From positions 1-64,000 of the forward strand of contig JANPDL010000016.1 of assembly GCA_031431475.1 (NCBI GenBank): a stretch of 64,000 nt of DNA, in the 5' to 3' direction. This DNA is from JADCCX01 sp031431475. GTDB taxonomy: Bacteria; Pseudomonadota; Alphaproteobacteria; Rhizobiales; Beijerinckiaceae. Positions 1-10,092 of the stretch are shown here, one piece after another (the first letter of the stretch is position 1; the number at the start of each line of letters is the position of its first letter). A model generated the notes under the pieces. The model did no database searches and was not told the DNA's origin. It saw only the letters and a list, made by a program, of their open reading frames with translations. Position numbers and translations under genes: made by a program.

Positions 1-1
1 G

Positions 2-1066
2 CTGATGATCCCGACGCTGATCGGCATTCTGGCGATTTCGTTCCTCGTTGTGCAGTTCGCGCCCGGCGGACCGGTCGAGCAGGTCATCGCCGATCTGACG
101 CGAGGCAACGAGACAAACGACCGTCTCGGCGGCGGCGGTTCTGACTTTGCCGGCCAAGAGGCAGGCGGGAGCGAAGTCACCGGCAAATACCGTGGCTCGC
201 AGGGCCTTGACCCGGACCTGATCAAAAAACTTGAAAAGCAGTTCGGCTTTGACAAGCCAGCGCACGAGCGTTTCTTCAAGATGCTTTGGGATTATGCCCG
301 GTTTGACTTCGGCGACAGCTTCTTCCGCGGCGGGACGGTGATTGACCTCATCCTGCAAAAGATGCCGGTCTCGATCACGCTTGGTCTGTGGATCACACTG
401 ATTTCCTACATCATCTCGGTGCCGCTCGGCATCGCCAAGGCGTTGCGTGACGGGTCGCGGTTTGATGTCTGGACCAGCGCTGTTGTCATTGTCGGCTATG
501 CAATCCCCGGCTTTCTGTTCGGCATCTTGCTCATCGTGCTGTTTGCCGGCGGATCGTTCTGGGACTGGTTCCCGTTGCGCGGATTGTGGTCGGAAAACTG
601 GGACCAGCTCAGTGCCTGGGGCAAGGTCAAGGATTATGCGTGGCATGTGACGCTGCCGCTGCTCGCGATGGTGATGTCGGCCTTTGCGACCACGACGCTT
701 TTGACCAAGAACTCCTTCCTCGATGAGATCAAGAAGCAATATGTCCTGACGGCGCGCATGAAGGGCTTGAACGAGCGGCAGGTACTGTACGGCCATGTCT
801 TCCGCAACGCGATGCTGATCGTGATCGCGGGCATCCCGTCGGCGTTCATCCATGCCTTCTTCGCGGGCTCGTTGCTGATCGAGACGATCTTCTCGCTGGA
901 TGGGCTGGGGCTGCTCTCCTACGAGGCAATCCTGAACCGGGATTACCCCGTTGTCTTCGCCAACCTCTACATCTTCGCACTGATCGGCCTTTTCGTCGGA
1001 CTGGTCACGGACCTCACCTACACCTGGATCGATCCCCGGATCGATTTCGAGTCTCGGGAGGTTTGA
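2..1066 (+). CDS. yejB: Peptide/microcin C-type ABC transporter permease YejB (5' end outside window)
   Basis: Inner-membrane permease of a YejABEF-type peptide importer. The reading frame is already open at the window edge, and YejB proteins usually have about ten residues before the motif seen here (MIPTLIGILAISF), so the first ATG at position 5 is probably internal and the gene is cut by the window. The protein has a first membrane segment, a long periplasmic stretch (roughly residues 25-115, with a glycine-rich insert), then a MetI-type domain with several hydrophobic helices and the EAA-like loop near 'LTARMKGLNERQV'. It is followed after 4 bases by the partner permease. The family imports oligopeptides, including microcin C in E. 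coli and NCR peptides in Sinorhizobium; the substrate here is not shown by the sequence. Confidence 0.93.
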   Translation: MMIPTLIGILAISFLVVQFAPGGPVEQVIADLTRGNETNDRLGGGGSDFAGQEAGGSEVTGKYRGSQGLDPDLIKKLEKQFGFDKPAHERFFKMLWDYARFDFGDSFFRGGTVIDLILQKMPVSITLGLWITLISYIISVPLGIAKALRDGSRFDVWTSAVVIVGYAIPGFLFGILLIVLFAGGSFWDWFPLRGLWSENWDQLSAWGKVKDYAWHVTLPLLAMVMSAFATTTLLTKNSFLDEIKKQYVLTARMKGLNERQVLYGHVFRNAMLIVIAGIPSAFIHAFFAGSLLIETIFSLDGLGLLSYEAILNRDYPVVFANLYIFALIGLFVGLVTDLTYTWIDPRIDFESREV

Positions 1067-1070
1067 AGTC

Positions 1071-2231
1071 ATGACGGATGCCCTCCTGACCGCAGATGAA
1101 CAGGTCGCTCTCGCGCCGAAGCTGGTGCAGACCGGCTGGATCAAGCTGACGCCGATCAACCAGCGCCGTTTCGCCAACTTCCGCGCCAACCGGCGTGGCG
1201 TATGGTCGTTCTGGATATTCCTGTTGCTCTTCTTTGGCACGCTGGGAGCCGAGTTCGTTGCCAACGACAGGCCGATTGTGGCGCGCTACAAAGGCGAGTT
1301 GCTGTTTCCCATCGCGGTGAATTACCCGGAGGAGAAATTCGGCGGCTTTCTGGCGCGCACGGATTACCGCGATCCGGTAATTGCGGACGAGATCAGCAAG
1401 AACGGCTGGATGCTGTGGCCGCCCGTGCGGTTTTCCTATGCCACGATCAATCTCGACCTGCCCAAGCCAGCGCCAAGCCCGCCGACATGGCGACTGGAGG
1501 ACGCCGACTGCAAGGCCATCGCCGAGAAGCGCGGCGGCGCGACCTGCCGCGACATCGAATGGAACTGGCTGGGCACAGATGACCGGGGTCGTGATGTGCT
1601 GGCGCGCGTGATCTATGGCTTCCGCATCTCGGTGCTGTTCGGCCTGACACTCGCCATCGTCTCATCTGTGATCGGCATCGCCGCGGGTGCCGTACAGGGT
1701 TATTTCGGCGGGTGGACAGACCTCATTTTCCAGCGCTTCATCGAGATATGGACCAGTCTTCCTTCGCTCTATCTGCTCATCATCATTTCCAGCGTCATCG
1801 CGCCGTCGTTCTTCGTGCTGCTGGGCATCCTGCTGCTCTTCTCCTGGGTCTCGCTCGTCAACGTGGTGCGTGCCGAATTCCTGCGCGCCCGCAATCTCGA
1901 ATATGTGAAAGCGGCGCGCGCGCTGGGTCTCTCCAACCGCACCATCATGTGGAAGCACGTGCTGCCCAACGCCATGGTGGCGACGCTGACGATGATGCCT
2001 TTCATTCTCAACGGCTCGATCACCACGCTAACCAGCCTCGATTTCCTCGGCTTTGGCCTGCCGCCGGGATCACCCTCGCTGGGCGAGATGCTGCAGCAGG
2101 GTAAATCCAACCTGCAAGCACCGTGGCTGGGCATGACGGCGTTCTCCGTGATCGCGCTGATGCTGTCGCTGCTGATCTTCATCGGCGAAGCGGTGAGGGA
2201 TGCGTTCGATCCGAGGAAGACCTTCGCGTGA
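1071..2231 (+). CDS. yejE: Peptide/microcin C-type ABC transporter permease YejE
   Basis: Second inner-membrane permease of the Yej importer, 386 residues, somewhat longer than the about 340 of E. coli YejE. The N-terminus has one membrane helix (about 45-65), then a periplasmic domain, then the typical 'WLGTDDRGRDVLAR' entry into the C-terminal MetI domain with five hydrophobic helices and the loop 'YVKAARALGLSNRT'. The ATG follows the yejB stop by 4 bases. The usual next gene, yejF, is displaced by about 750 bases, because a two-gene toxin-antitoxin-like module sits between them. Expression is probably from a promoter upstream of yejA/yejB, outside the window. Confidence 0.93.
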   Translation: MTDALLTADEQVALAPKLVQTGWIKLTPINQRRFANFRANRRGVWSFWIFLLLFFGTLGAEFVANDRPIVARYKGELLFPIAVNYPEEKFGGFLARTDYRDPVIADEISKNGWMLWPPVRFSYATINLDLPKPAPSPPTWRLEDADCKAIAEKRGGATCRDIEWNWLGTDDRGRDVLARVIYGFRISVLFGLTLAIVSSVIGIAAGAVQGYFGGWTDLIFQRFIEIWTSLPSLYLLIIISSVIAPSFFVLLGILLLFSWVSLVNVVRAEFLRARNLEYVKAARALGLSNRTIMWKHVLPNAMVATLTMMPFILNGSITTLTSLDFLGFGLPPGSPSLGEMLQQGKSNLQAPWLGMTAFSVIALMLSLLIFIGEAVRDAFDPRKTFA

Positions 2232-2257
2232 GCTGATTGCTCTGATAAGATGAGATC

Positions 2258-2497
2258 ATGAACAAGATTGTGCGAGCACACTATCCGGTAGAACTTCTGC
2301 CCAACGACTTGCGCGAACTCGCAGGGTCGGCTCGGACTGTAACGGTAACGATTGAAGCAGAGGGTAGTCACCCTGTCCCTCAAAGCACTGCGGAGATGCT
2401 GGAGCGAATGAAGGAGACAAGGGACAGCTTGTCAGTAAGACGCGAGGATGATCCTGTTGGACGCATCCGCAAGCTACGTGATGAATGGGAAGACTAG
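2258..2497 (+). CDS. Small antitoxin-like protein paired with the following PIN protein
   Basis: A 79-residue protein with no match I can name. Its position directly before a PIN-domain toxin, its size and its charged C-terminal half (ERMKETRDSLSVRREDDPVGRIRKLRDEWED), which could wrap a toxin, suggest the antitoxin of a VapBC-like pair. The N-terminal part (about residues 1-35) may be a small beta-rich DNA-binding domain but no standard motif is obvious. The ATG is 26 bases after the yejE stop and has a GATGAGA-like ribosome site. The gene lies in the same direction as the yej operon and is likely co-transcribed with it. The assignment rests on context more than on motif. Confidence 0.6.
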   Translation: MNKIVRAHYPVELLPNDLRELAGSARTVTVTIEAEGSHPVPQSTAEMLERMKETRDSLSVRREDDPVGRIRKLRDEWED

Positions 2498-2498
2498 G

Positions 2499-2984
2499 GT
2501 GTTTGCGACAAGCGTCTATCTTGATGCCAATGTTTTTATTGAAATGTGGGAAAACCGAGGCGCTCCAGAGAGCAATCTGATCTGGGAAATGTTCGCGCAT
2601 GGGGATTCGAAAGGATGGCAGTTTGTATCAAGTGAACTCTCCCTCGCAGAAGTCCTCGTAAAGCCGATAGAGGACGCCAAGCTGACTGGTGACTGGCAAC
2701 TGGTTCACGCTTACCGTTTTCACATTTACGACAAAGGTTCATTTCAGCGCATTGTACCTGTTTCTCGAGATATTTTGGATATGGCAGCCAACGTTCGGTC
2801 GGAAAACAAGGCGATCAAACTGCCCGATGCGATACATCTTTCGACCGCACTTATCGAAAAGTGCTCCGTCTTTGTTTCGAATGATACGCGTTTTGTAGAT
2901 GCGATAAAGAAAGCTCTCTATCCTACGCCTTTTACAGCGGTTGTAACATTTGCTGATCTGGCGGAGTTGGACAATGTCGCATGA
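2499..2984 (+). CDS. PIN-domain ribonuclease, toxin-like (VapC family)
   Basis: PIN-domain proteins are Mg-dependent RNases, commonly VapC toxins. The fold is supported by the ordered acidic residues: Asp in 'YLDANVFIE' near the N-terminus, Glu in 'SLAEVLVKP', Asp in 'LPDAIHLSTA' and Asp in 'SNDTRF'. I chose the GTG at 2499, one base after the antitoxin stop, because a GGGAAG site lies six bases upstream and PIN proteins usually start just before the first Asp. ATGs at 2481 and 2448 in the same frame are alternatives that overlap the antitoxin. The stop overlaps the start of yejF (ATGA), so toxin and transporter ATPase are translationally coupled, which is unusual. Confidence 0.75.
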   Translation: MFATSVYLDANVFIEMWENRGAPESNLIWEMFAHGDSKGWQFVSSELSLAEVLVKPIEDAKLTGDWQLVHAYRFHIYDKGSFQRIVPVSRDILDMAANVRSENKAIKLPDAIHLSTALIEKCSVFVSNDTRFVDAIKKALYPTPFTAVVTFADLAELDNVA

Positions 2985-4615
2985 ATGAAGTCGCCCCTAT
3001 CCTCTCCGTCCGTGATCTCTCCGTTGCCTTCCGCCAGGGCGGCAAGGAGACGCTTGCCGTCGACCGTGTGTCTTTTTCGCTAAACAAGGGTGAGACGCTG
3101 GCTGTGGTGGGTGAATCCGGTTCTGGCAAATCGGTTTCCGCGCTCTCCATCGTGAAGTTGCTGGCCTATCCAGCCGCATCGCATCCATCAGGCGAGATCA
3201 TTTTCAACGGTAAAGACCTCCTGAAAGCCTCCGAGGACGAGATGCGGGCGATCCGCGGCAATGACATCACCATGGTATTCCAGGAGCCGATGACCTCGCT
3301 CAATCCGCTGCACACGATCGAGCAGCAGATCGGCGAGATCCTGGAACTGCATGGTCGTGCTTCCGGCTCGAATATCCGTCCGCGTGTCATCGAGTTGCTG
3401 TCCAAAGTGGGCATCCCCAATGTCGAGGAGCGGCTTGCGGCCTATCCGCACCAGCTTTCGGGCGGGCAGCGCCAGCGCGTGATGATCGCTATGGCGCTCG
3501 CGAACGAGCCGGAACTGCTGATCGCTGACGAGCCGACAACGGCGCTGGATGTCACGGTGCAGGCGCAGATTCTGGCCTTGCTGAAGAAGCTGCAGGCCGA
3601 GCACGGCATGGCCATCCTGTTCATCACCCATGATCTGGGGATCGTGCGCAAGCTCGCCCACAACGTCGTCGTCATGAAAAAAGGCAAGGTCGTGGAGGCC
3701 GGGTCGGTGGCGGAGGTCTTCGGCAAGCCGCAGCATCCCTACACGCAGGCGCTGCTGGCCTCCGAACCCAAGGGGCGGCCTGCGCGGCCTGATCCGACGC
3801 GCAAGGTCATTGTCGAGACGGACAAGCTGAAGATCTGGTTCCCGATCAAAAAGGGCTTCCTGCGCAAGACAGTTGGATACGTGAAGGCGGTGGACGAGAT
3901 TTCCGTCACCGTGCGCGAAGGCGAGACCGTTGGCGTTGTGGGCGAGTCTGGTTCCGGCAAGACGACGCTGGGGCAGGCGATCCTGCGTCTCATCCGCTCC
4001 GAAGGGCCCATTGTGTTCATGGGTGAGCGCATCGATGGCAAACTCTTCAAGGAGATGCGACCGCTCCGCAAGGACCTGCAGATCGTCTTCCAGGACCCGT
4101 TCGGCTCGCTCTCGCCGCGCCTCTCAGTGGCGGAGATCGTGGAGGAGGGTCTTGTCGTGCAGGACAACAGCCTGTCCTACGAGGCGCGCCGCGAGATTGT
4201 GGCCAATGCCCTGCAGGACGTCGGCCTCGATCCGGCAGCGATGGACCGCTATCCGCATGAATTTTCCGGAGGTCAGCGTCAGCGCATCGCCATAGCCCGT
4301 GCCATGGCGTTGAACCCGAAGTTCGTAGTGCTAGACGAGCCGACATCGGCGCTGGACAAAACGGTGCAGGTGCAGATCGTGGAATTGCTGCGTAAGTTCC
4401 AGAAGGAGCGGGGGCTCGCCTATCTCTTTATCAGCCATGATTTGCAGGTGGTGCGTGCGCTCGCCAACGAGCTAATCGTGATGAAAGACGGCAAAGTGGT
4501 TGAGGCGGGACCGGCGGCGGATATCTTCGCCAATCCGCAGACCGAATACACAAAGGCACTGCTCGCTGCCGCGTTCAGCCATGAAGCGGTGCCGACAACT
4601 GCTGTCGCGAACTAA
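2981..4615 (+). CDS. yejF: Yej-type ABC transporter ATP-binding protein with two ATPase domains
   Basis: Cytoplasmic motor of the Yej peptide importer. It is a tandem of two ABC ATPases in one 544-residue chain: Walker A GESGSGKS at 44-51 with signature 'LSGGQRQR' and Walker B 'LLIADEPTT', then a second GESGSGKT near residue 320 with signature 'FSGGQRQR' and 'VVLDEPTSALD'. Each half ends with the oligopeptide-transporter C-terminal tail (HPYTQALL, TEYTKALL). Both halves keep all catalytic motifs, so both nucleotide sites should work. The ATG overlaps the stop of the upstream PIN gene by 4 bases. deoB follows after 6 bases. Confidence 0.93.
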   Translation: MNEVAPILSVRDLSVAFRQGGKETLAVDRVSFSLNKGETLAVVGESGSGKSVSALSIVKLLAYPAASHPSGEIIFNGKDLLKASEDEMRAIRGNDITMVFQEPMTSLNPLHTIEQQIGEILELHGRASGSNIRPRVIELLSKVGIPNVEERLAAYPHQLSGGQRQRVMIAMALANEPELLIADEPTTALDVTVQAQILALLKKLQAEHGMAILFITHDLGIVRKLAHNVVVMKKGKVVEAGSVAEVFGKPQHPYTQALLASEPKGRPARPDPTRKVIVETDKLKIWFPIKKGFLRKTVGYVKAVDEISVTVREGETVGVVGESGSGKTTLGQAILRLIRSEGPIVFMGERIDGKLFKEMRPLRKDLQIVFQDPFGSLSPRLSVAEIVEEGLVVQDNSLSYEARREIVANALQDVGLDPAAMDRYPHEFSGGQRQRIAIARAMALNPKFVVLDEPTSALDKTVQVQIVELLRKFQKERGLAYLFISHDLQVVRALANELIVMKDGKVVEAGPAADIFANPQTEYTKALLAAAFSHEAVPTTAVAN

Positions 4616-4621
4616 CCCACC

Positions 4622-5851
4622 ATGGCTCGCGCGATCATCCTTGTTCTCGACAGTTTCGGCATTGGTGGCGCTCCGGATGCTGCAGCTTATGGCGATGAAG
4701 GTAGCGATACCTTTGGGCATATTGCAGAGGCATGCGCGGATGGGCGCGGTGACCGTGCAGGACTGCGCCAAGGGCCACTGAAGCTTCCGCATCTGGATGC
4801 TTTGGGTCTTGGAGCAGCTGGTCTCGCCGCGACGGGCATGCTGGCTCCAGGGTTCTCTGCAAAGCCCGTGCGAGGTGTCGCTACGGCCGCTATCGAGACA
4901 TCGAAAGGCAAGGACACGCCGTCGGGCCATTGGGAAATATCGGGCTGCCCCGTACCGTTTGAATGGGGCTATTTCGCCAACACGATCCCGAGCTTTCCAG
5001 CTGATCTCACGGCCGCGATCATCCGCGAGGGCAAGCTGCCAGGCATCCTGGGGGATCGCCATGCCTCCGGCACCGGCGTGATCGAGGAGTTTGGCGAGGA
5101 GAGTCTGCGCACGGGCAAACCGATCTTCTACACCTCGGTCGACTCTGTGTTGCAGATAGCGACGCATGAGGAGCATTTTGGGCTGCAGCGGCTGTATGAC
5201 CTGTGCAAGACCTGCCGCAAGCTGGTCGATCCACTGATGATCGGGCGGGTGATCGCAAGGCCATTTCTGGGGACGTCGAAAGCGGATTTCAGGCGCACGT
5301 CCAACCGCAAGGATTTTGCCATTCCGCCGCCAAAAGGCAATATTCTTGATCGCTGCCAAGCAGCAGGCCGCCATGTGATCAGCGTTGGGAAGATCGGCGA
5401 CATCTTTGCGCATCGCAACACGGGCGAGGAGCGCAAGGGCAAGTCCAATGACGAGCATGTCTCGATAACATTGGAGGCTCTGGACCGGTTGCCCGATGGT
5501 GGTTTCATGTTCGTCAATCTGGTGGATTTTGACACGGAATACGGCCACCGCCGGGATGTACCGGGCTATGCCGCCTGCCTTGAGGCTTTCGACAAACGTC
5601 TGCCGGAGATCGAGGCGAGGTTGAAACCGGGTGATCTGCTCATCATCACGGCGGATCACGGTAATGATCCGACATGGCGCGGCACGGATCACACCCGCGA
5701 ATGCGTGCCGGTGCTGATCACAGGACCTGGGATTGTGCCTGCGGCAGCCGGTCGACTTTCGACTTTCGCCGATATAGGTGCCGGTGTGGCGCAGCACCTG
5801 GGGCTGGCTGCCACGCCGTTTGGGCGGTTGTTTCCCATAGCCTTCAAATAA
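4622..5851 (+). CDS. deoB: Phosphopentomutase
   Basis: Converts ribose-1-phosphate or deoxyribose-1-phosphate to the 5-phosphate in nucleoside salvage, in the cytoplasm. The 409-residue length fits the family, and the alkaline-phosphatase-like metal sites are visible: 'LVLDSFGIGGAPD' at the N-terminus (metal Asp), 'GHWEISG' near residue 100, 'VDFDTEYGHRRD' near 305, 'ITADHGNDP' and 'DHTRE' near 345-355. It starts 6 bases after yejF and is probably read from the same transcript. It converges on ftsH across a short hairpin that can serve both genes. Confidence 0.95.
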   Translation: MARAIILVLDSFGIGGAPDAAAYGDEGSDTFGHIAEACADGRGDRAGLRQGPLKLPHLDALGLGAAGLAATGMLAPGFSAKPVRGVATAAIETSKGKDTPSGHWEISGCPVPFEWGYFANTIPSFPADLTAAIIREGKLPGILGDRHASGTGVIEEFGEESLRTGKPIFYTSVDSVLQIATHEEHFGLQRLYDLCKTCRKLVDPLMIGRVIARPFLGTSKADFRRTSNRKDFAIPPPKGNILDRCQAAGRHVISVGKIGDIFAHRNTGEERKGKSNDEHVSITLEALDRLPDGGFMFVNLVDFDTEYGHRRDVPGYAACLEAFDKRLPEIEARLKPGDLLIITADHGNDPTWRGTDHTRECVPVLITGPGIVPAAAGRLSTFADIGAGVAQHLGLAATPFGRLFPIAFK

Positions 5852-5880
5852 AAACCGAGCGCTTGTGACACCCGGTTTTT
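5851..5880. terminator. Bidirectional hairpin between deoB and ftsH
   Basis: Arms AAAACCG (5851-5857) and CGGTTTT (5873-5879) pair around a 15-base loop. The A run on one side and the T run on the other give a U tract on either strand, as expected for a terminator shared by two convergent genes. The loop is longer than in most strong terminators. Confidence 0.6.
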
Positions 5881-5908
5881 GTTATTCATTCAACCCTGTG
5901 GCTTGCCA

Positions 5909-7831
<1,923 letters not shown>

Positions 7832-7894
7832 CAGGTCAGACCTCGTTTCGCCGGGGGTTGATTGGTCCGGCGGATTGATACGCTTCGATCAAGC

Positions 7895-7925
7895 TAATGT
7901 AGGCAACGCATGGTCCAATGCCAAG
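7895..7925 (-). promoter_or_regulatory. Candidate heat-shock (RpoH-type) promoter of ftsH
   Basis: Read on the minus strand, CTTGGC (7920-7925) is followed after 16 bases by CCTACATTA (7895-7903), resembling the alphaproteobacterial sigma-32 pattern CTTG...CCTATAT. It lies about 65-95 bases before the ftsH start. FtsH is heat-shock controlled in several proteobacteria. The match is visual only. Confidence 0.3.
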
Positions 7926-7981
7926 GACAAGCGATCAAAACTGCGGCGTTATGGTGTCTCATGCGGTGTTTTGCTTAATGC

Positions 7982-8242
7982 TCATATCCGGATTTCAGCA
8001 AGCTGCGTCTTGAAGGCCTCAAGCTGGTCGTGATCGAAGCCAACAAACACCGTCGATTCGGCACCCTTGGCCTTCAAAAGCATTATTTTCGTGCCGTCAG
8101 GCTTTTCATTGACGATGATGGTGATCTTGCCGTGGCCTTCCAGCGTGGCAATTCCTTCAATTTCTTGCGCTGTCGTTTTCTGGATCGCCTGCTTGGCCAT
8201 GCCCGCAGCGCGTCCAAGTCGGTAGAAAAAATCCTCAGCCAT
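7982..8242 (-). CDS. Conserved small protein of unknown function (86 residues)
   Basis: I do not recognise a named family. The first 25 residues (AEDFFYRLGRAAGMAKQAIQKTTAQ) look like an amphipathic helix, followed by about 50 residues of alternating hydrophobic strands, with no membrane segment or signal peptide. It starts 29 bases after the stop of the COQ9/TetR-like gene on the same strand, so the two are probably one transcript. The coding frame is supported by the operon spacing and by a composition typical of a folded cytoplasmic protein. Confidence 0.65.
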   Translation of the reverse strand: MAEDFFYRLGRAAGMAKQAIQKTTAQEIEGIATLEGHGKITIIVNEKPDGTKIMLLKAKGAESTVFVGFDHDQLEAFKTQLAEIRI

Positions 8243-8271
8243 CAGTTACCCCTGAAACATCTGGCTGGTTC

Positions 8272-8973
8272 TTACCATGCCGCGCGGTTTTCGCCATCCG
8301 GACTGCGTTTGCCAGCGCGGCGCTCCATGGCAGCGCGGAAAAAGCCGCGGAATGGCGCTGCCAGCCGCTGCAAATCCTGCAGGCGACCCATGATCTTTTC
8401 GCCGTTACCCAGTTCCTTGTCCAGCTTCGCCATGGTGCGGGCCAGATCCTCGCCCTCGTCATCGAACCAGGTGTCGAGCGTACGCACGAATACAAGTGCC
8501 GCGCCCTGGATGCGCAGAATGCCCAGCTCATCCTCCGTCTCGATATCGGCAGCAGCCAGCATGTAGCGCCATGAATTGAGGGCCAATTGGTTGAGCGCCG
8601 CCAGCATCAGCGGATCGCGCCGCGTGGCATTGCGGATTTCCTTGAGGCCTGCCTTGTAGGGAGCGAGCGCATCAAGGCGGCGCATCATGATGTCGAGCAC
8701 GCGTTCCCGTGCCGGTTCGCCCAGCATGTCATCGCCGGTGCCATCCAGTACGATGCGGTCGATGCGCTTCGAGAAGCCGCCGAGGATCGCGCCCTTGGAC
8801 GGGTAGTGATCACGCAGGTCTGCCAGCGAGACATCGGCCTTGGCCGTGATCATCGACAGTGTGATCTGGTCCCAGCGCATGTCACCGGCCAGAACCATCA
8901 GGGCATCAATGATGCGATCACGCGGGGAGGCTTGTTCCGCCTTGGGTGTCTTGCTCGCGGGAGATTTTGCCAT
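8272..8973 (-). CDS. TetR-like / COQ9-like protein
   Basis: About 233 residues. Residues about 18-65 form a TetR-type N-terminal helix-turn-helix (RDRIIDALMVLAGDMRW, then 'LADLRDHYPSKGAILGGF'). The C-terminal half, with 'LDTWFDDEGEDLARTMAKLD' near 170, resembles the COQ9/RpsU-divergent family, whose members either bind lipids in ubiquinone synthesis or act as regulators; the sequence does not settle which. I start at ATG 8973 rather than 8994 because AAGGAG lies 8 bases before it. It appears to lead a two-gene operon with the 86-residue protein. Confidence 0.75.
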   Translation of the reverse strand: MAKSPASKTPKAEQASPRDRIIDALMVLAGDMRWDQITLSMITAKADVSLADLRDHYPSKGAILGGFSKRIDRIVLDGTGDDMLGEPARERVLDIMMRRLDALAPYKAGLKEIRNATRRDPLMLAALNQLALNSWRYMLAAADIETEDELGILRIQGAALVFVRTLDTWFDDEGEDLARTMAKLDKELGNGEKIMGRLQDLQRLAAPFRGFFRAAMERRAGKRSPDGENRAAW

Positions 8974-9111
8974 GGAATTGCTCCTTGCTGTCACTTCAAC
9001 ATAGGATCAGAAGGCAAAAAGCGACAGAGGGGATTGTGCCGCAGTCTGCCGGGTGTGTTGGACCAATCCGTTGGCTGTGTTACCACAACGCAAATCACGG
9101 AACTGAACGCC

Positions 9112-9234
9112 ATGCGCCGCACCGCCCTTGTCCTTGTCGTCTTTCTCGCAGCCTCCAGCCTGTCGGCCTGCAGCAAATGCTCTGTGCCGACATTTGGTGC
9201 ACAGGCGTGCAATGACAAGCCAGTGACGCGCTGA
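9112..9234 (+). CDS. Very small lipoprotein (40 residues)
   Basis: The peptide has a positively charged start (MRRTA), a hydrophobic run (LVLVVFLAAS) and a lipobox LSAC with Cys at residue 20, followed by about 20 residues containing further cysteines. This is the pattern of a signal-peptidase-II lipoprotein that would be anchored in a membrane. The stop codon lies 2 bases from the end of the convergent moxR gene. There is no strong ribosome site (an AACGCC sequence precedes the ATG). Function unknown; such entericidin-like or orphan lipopeptides are common and often unannotated. Confidence 0.5.
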   Translation: MRRTALVLVVFLAASSLSACSKCSVPTFGAQACNDKPVTR

Positions 9235-9236
9235 AG

Positions 9237-10082
9237 TCAGCGGCTCTCTCGCCGGTTCAGAAATGCCAGCTTCTCGAACAGGGCCACATCCTGCTCGTTC
9301 TTGAGCAGCGCACCGTGCAGAGGCGGGATGAGTTTGCGGGTGTCGCGCTCGCGCAAAACATCGATGCCGATATCCTCCGACACCAGCAGCTTCAGCCAGT
9401 CCAGCAGTTCCGACGTTGACGGCTTTTTCTTGAGGCCCGGAGCCTCTCGCACCGCGAAGAAGATTTTCAGGGCTTCAGCCACCAGCTGCTTCTTGATGCC
9501 GGGGTAATGCACATCGATGATCTGTTGCAGCATCTCGCCATCGGGGAAGCGGATGTAGTGAAAGAAACACCGCCGCAGGAAGGCGTCCGGCAGTTCCTTC
9601 TCGTTGTTGGAGGTGATGATGACCACCGGGCGTTTCGCCGCCCTGATGGTCTCGCCGGTTTCGTAGACATGGAACTCCATGCGGTCCAGTTCGAGCAGTA
9701 GATCGTTGGGAAACTCTATGTCGGCCTTGTCGATCTCGTCGATCAGCAACACGGGCCGTTCGGCTGCTGTGAAGGCCTCCCACAGCTTGCCGCGCCGGAT
9801 GTAGTTGCTGATGTCGGAAACTTTCGGATCGCCCAGCTGGCTATCGCGCAGGCGTGACACCGCGTCATATTCGTAAAGTCCCTGCGCCGCCTTGGTCGTG
9901 GATTTGATGTGCCATTGCAGCAGCGGCGCATTCAGGGCCTTGGCGATCTCCTCAGCCAGCACCGTCTTGCCGGTGCCGGGCTCGCCCTTGACCAGTAACG
10001 GCCTCTCCAGCGCGATGGCGGCATTCACCGCGATCTTGAGGTCGTCGCCCGCGACATAGGCTTTCGTACCTTCGAATTTCAT
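9237..10082 (-). CDS. MoxR-family AAA+ ATPase
   Basis: MoxR ATPases act as chaperones that help insert cofactors or assemble complexes, usually with a VWA-domain (CoxE-like) partner. Walker A GEPGTGKT is at 33-40, Walker B 'VLLIDEIDKAD' near 113-123, a sensor-1 'IITSNNEKELPDAFLRRCFF' region near 155-175, and the lid domain follows to residue 281. It begins 10 bases downstream of the MaoC-like gene. The gene after it is on the opposite strand, so the usual VWA partner is absent from this locus. Confidence 0.88.
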   Translation of the reverse strand: MKFEGTKAYVAGDDLKIAVNAAIALERPLLVKGEPGTGKTVLAEEIAKALNAPLLQWHIKSTTKAAQGLYEYDAVSRLRDSQLGDPKVSDISNYIRRGKLWEAFTAAERPVLLIDEIDKADIEFPNDLLLELDRMEFHVYETGETIRAAKRPVVIITSNNEKELPDAFLRRCFFHYIRFPDGEMLQQIIDVHYPGIKKQLVAEALKIFFAVREAPGLKKKPSTSELLDWLKLLVSEDIGIDVLRERDTRKLIPPLHGALLKNEQDVALFEKLAFLNRRESR

Positions 10083-10092
10083 TTTGCAAATC

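Noticed and set aside
4472..5797. Long minus-strand open frame (441 codons) opposite deoB and yejF
   Set aside because: It is the mirror frame of two well-conserved genes and its translation is rich in Arg, His and Cys without any domain.
8587..9111. Upstream part of the open frame that ends at 9234
   Set aside because: Opposite a supported gene; only the last 40 codons form a lipoprotein.
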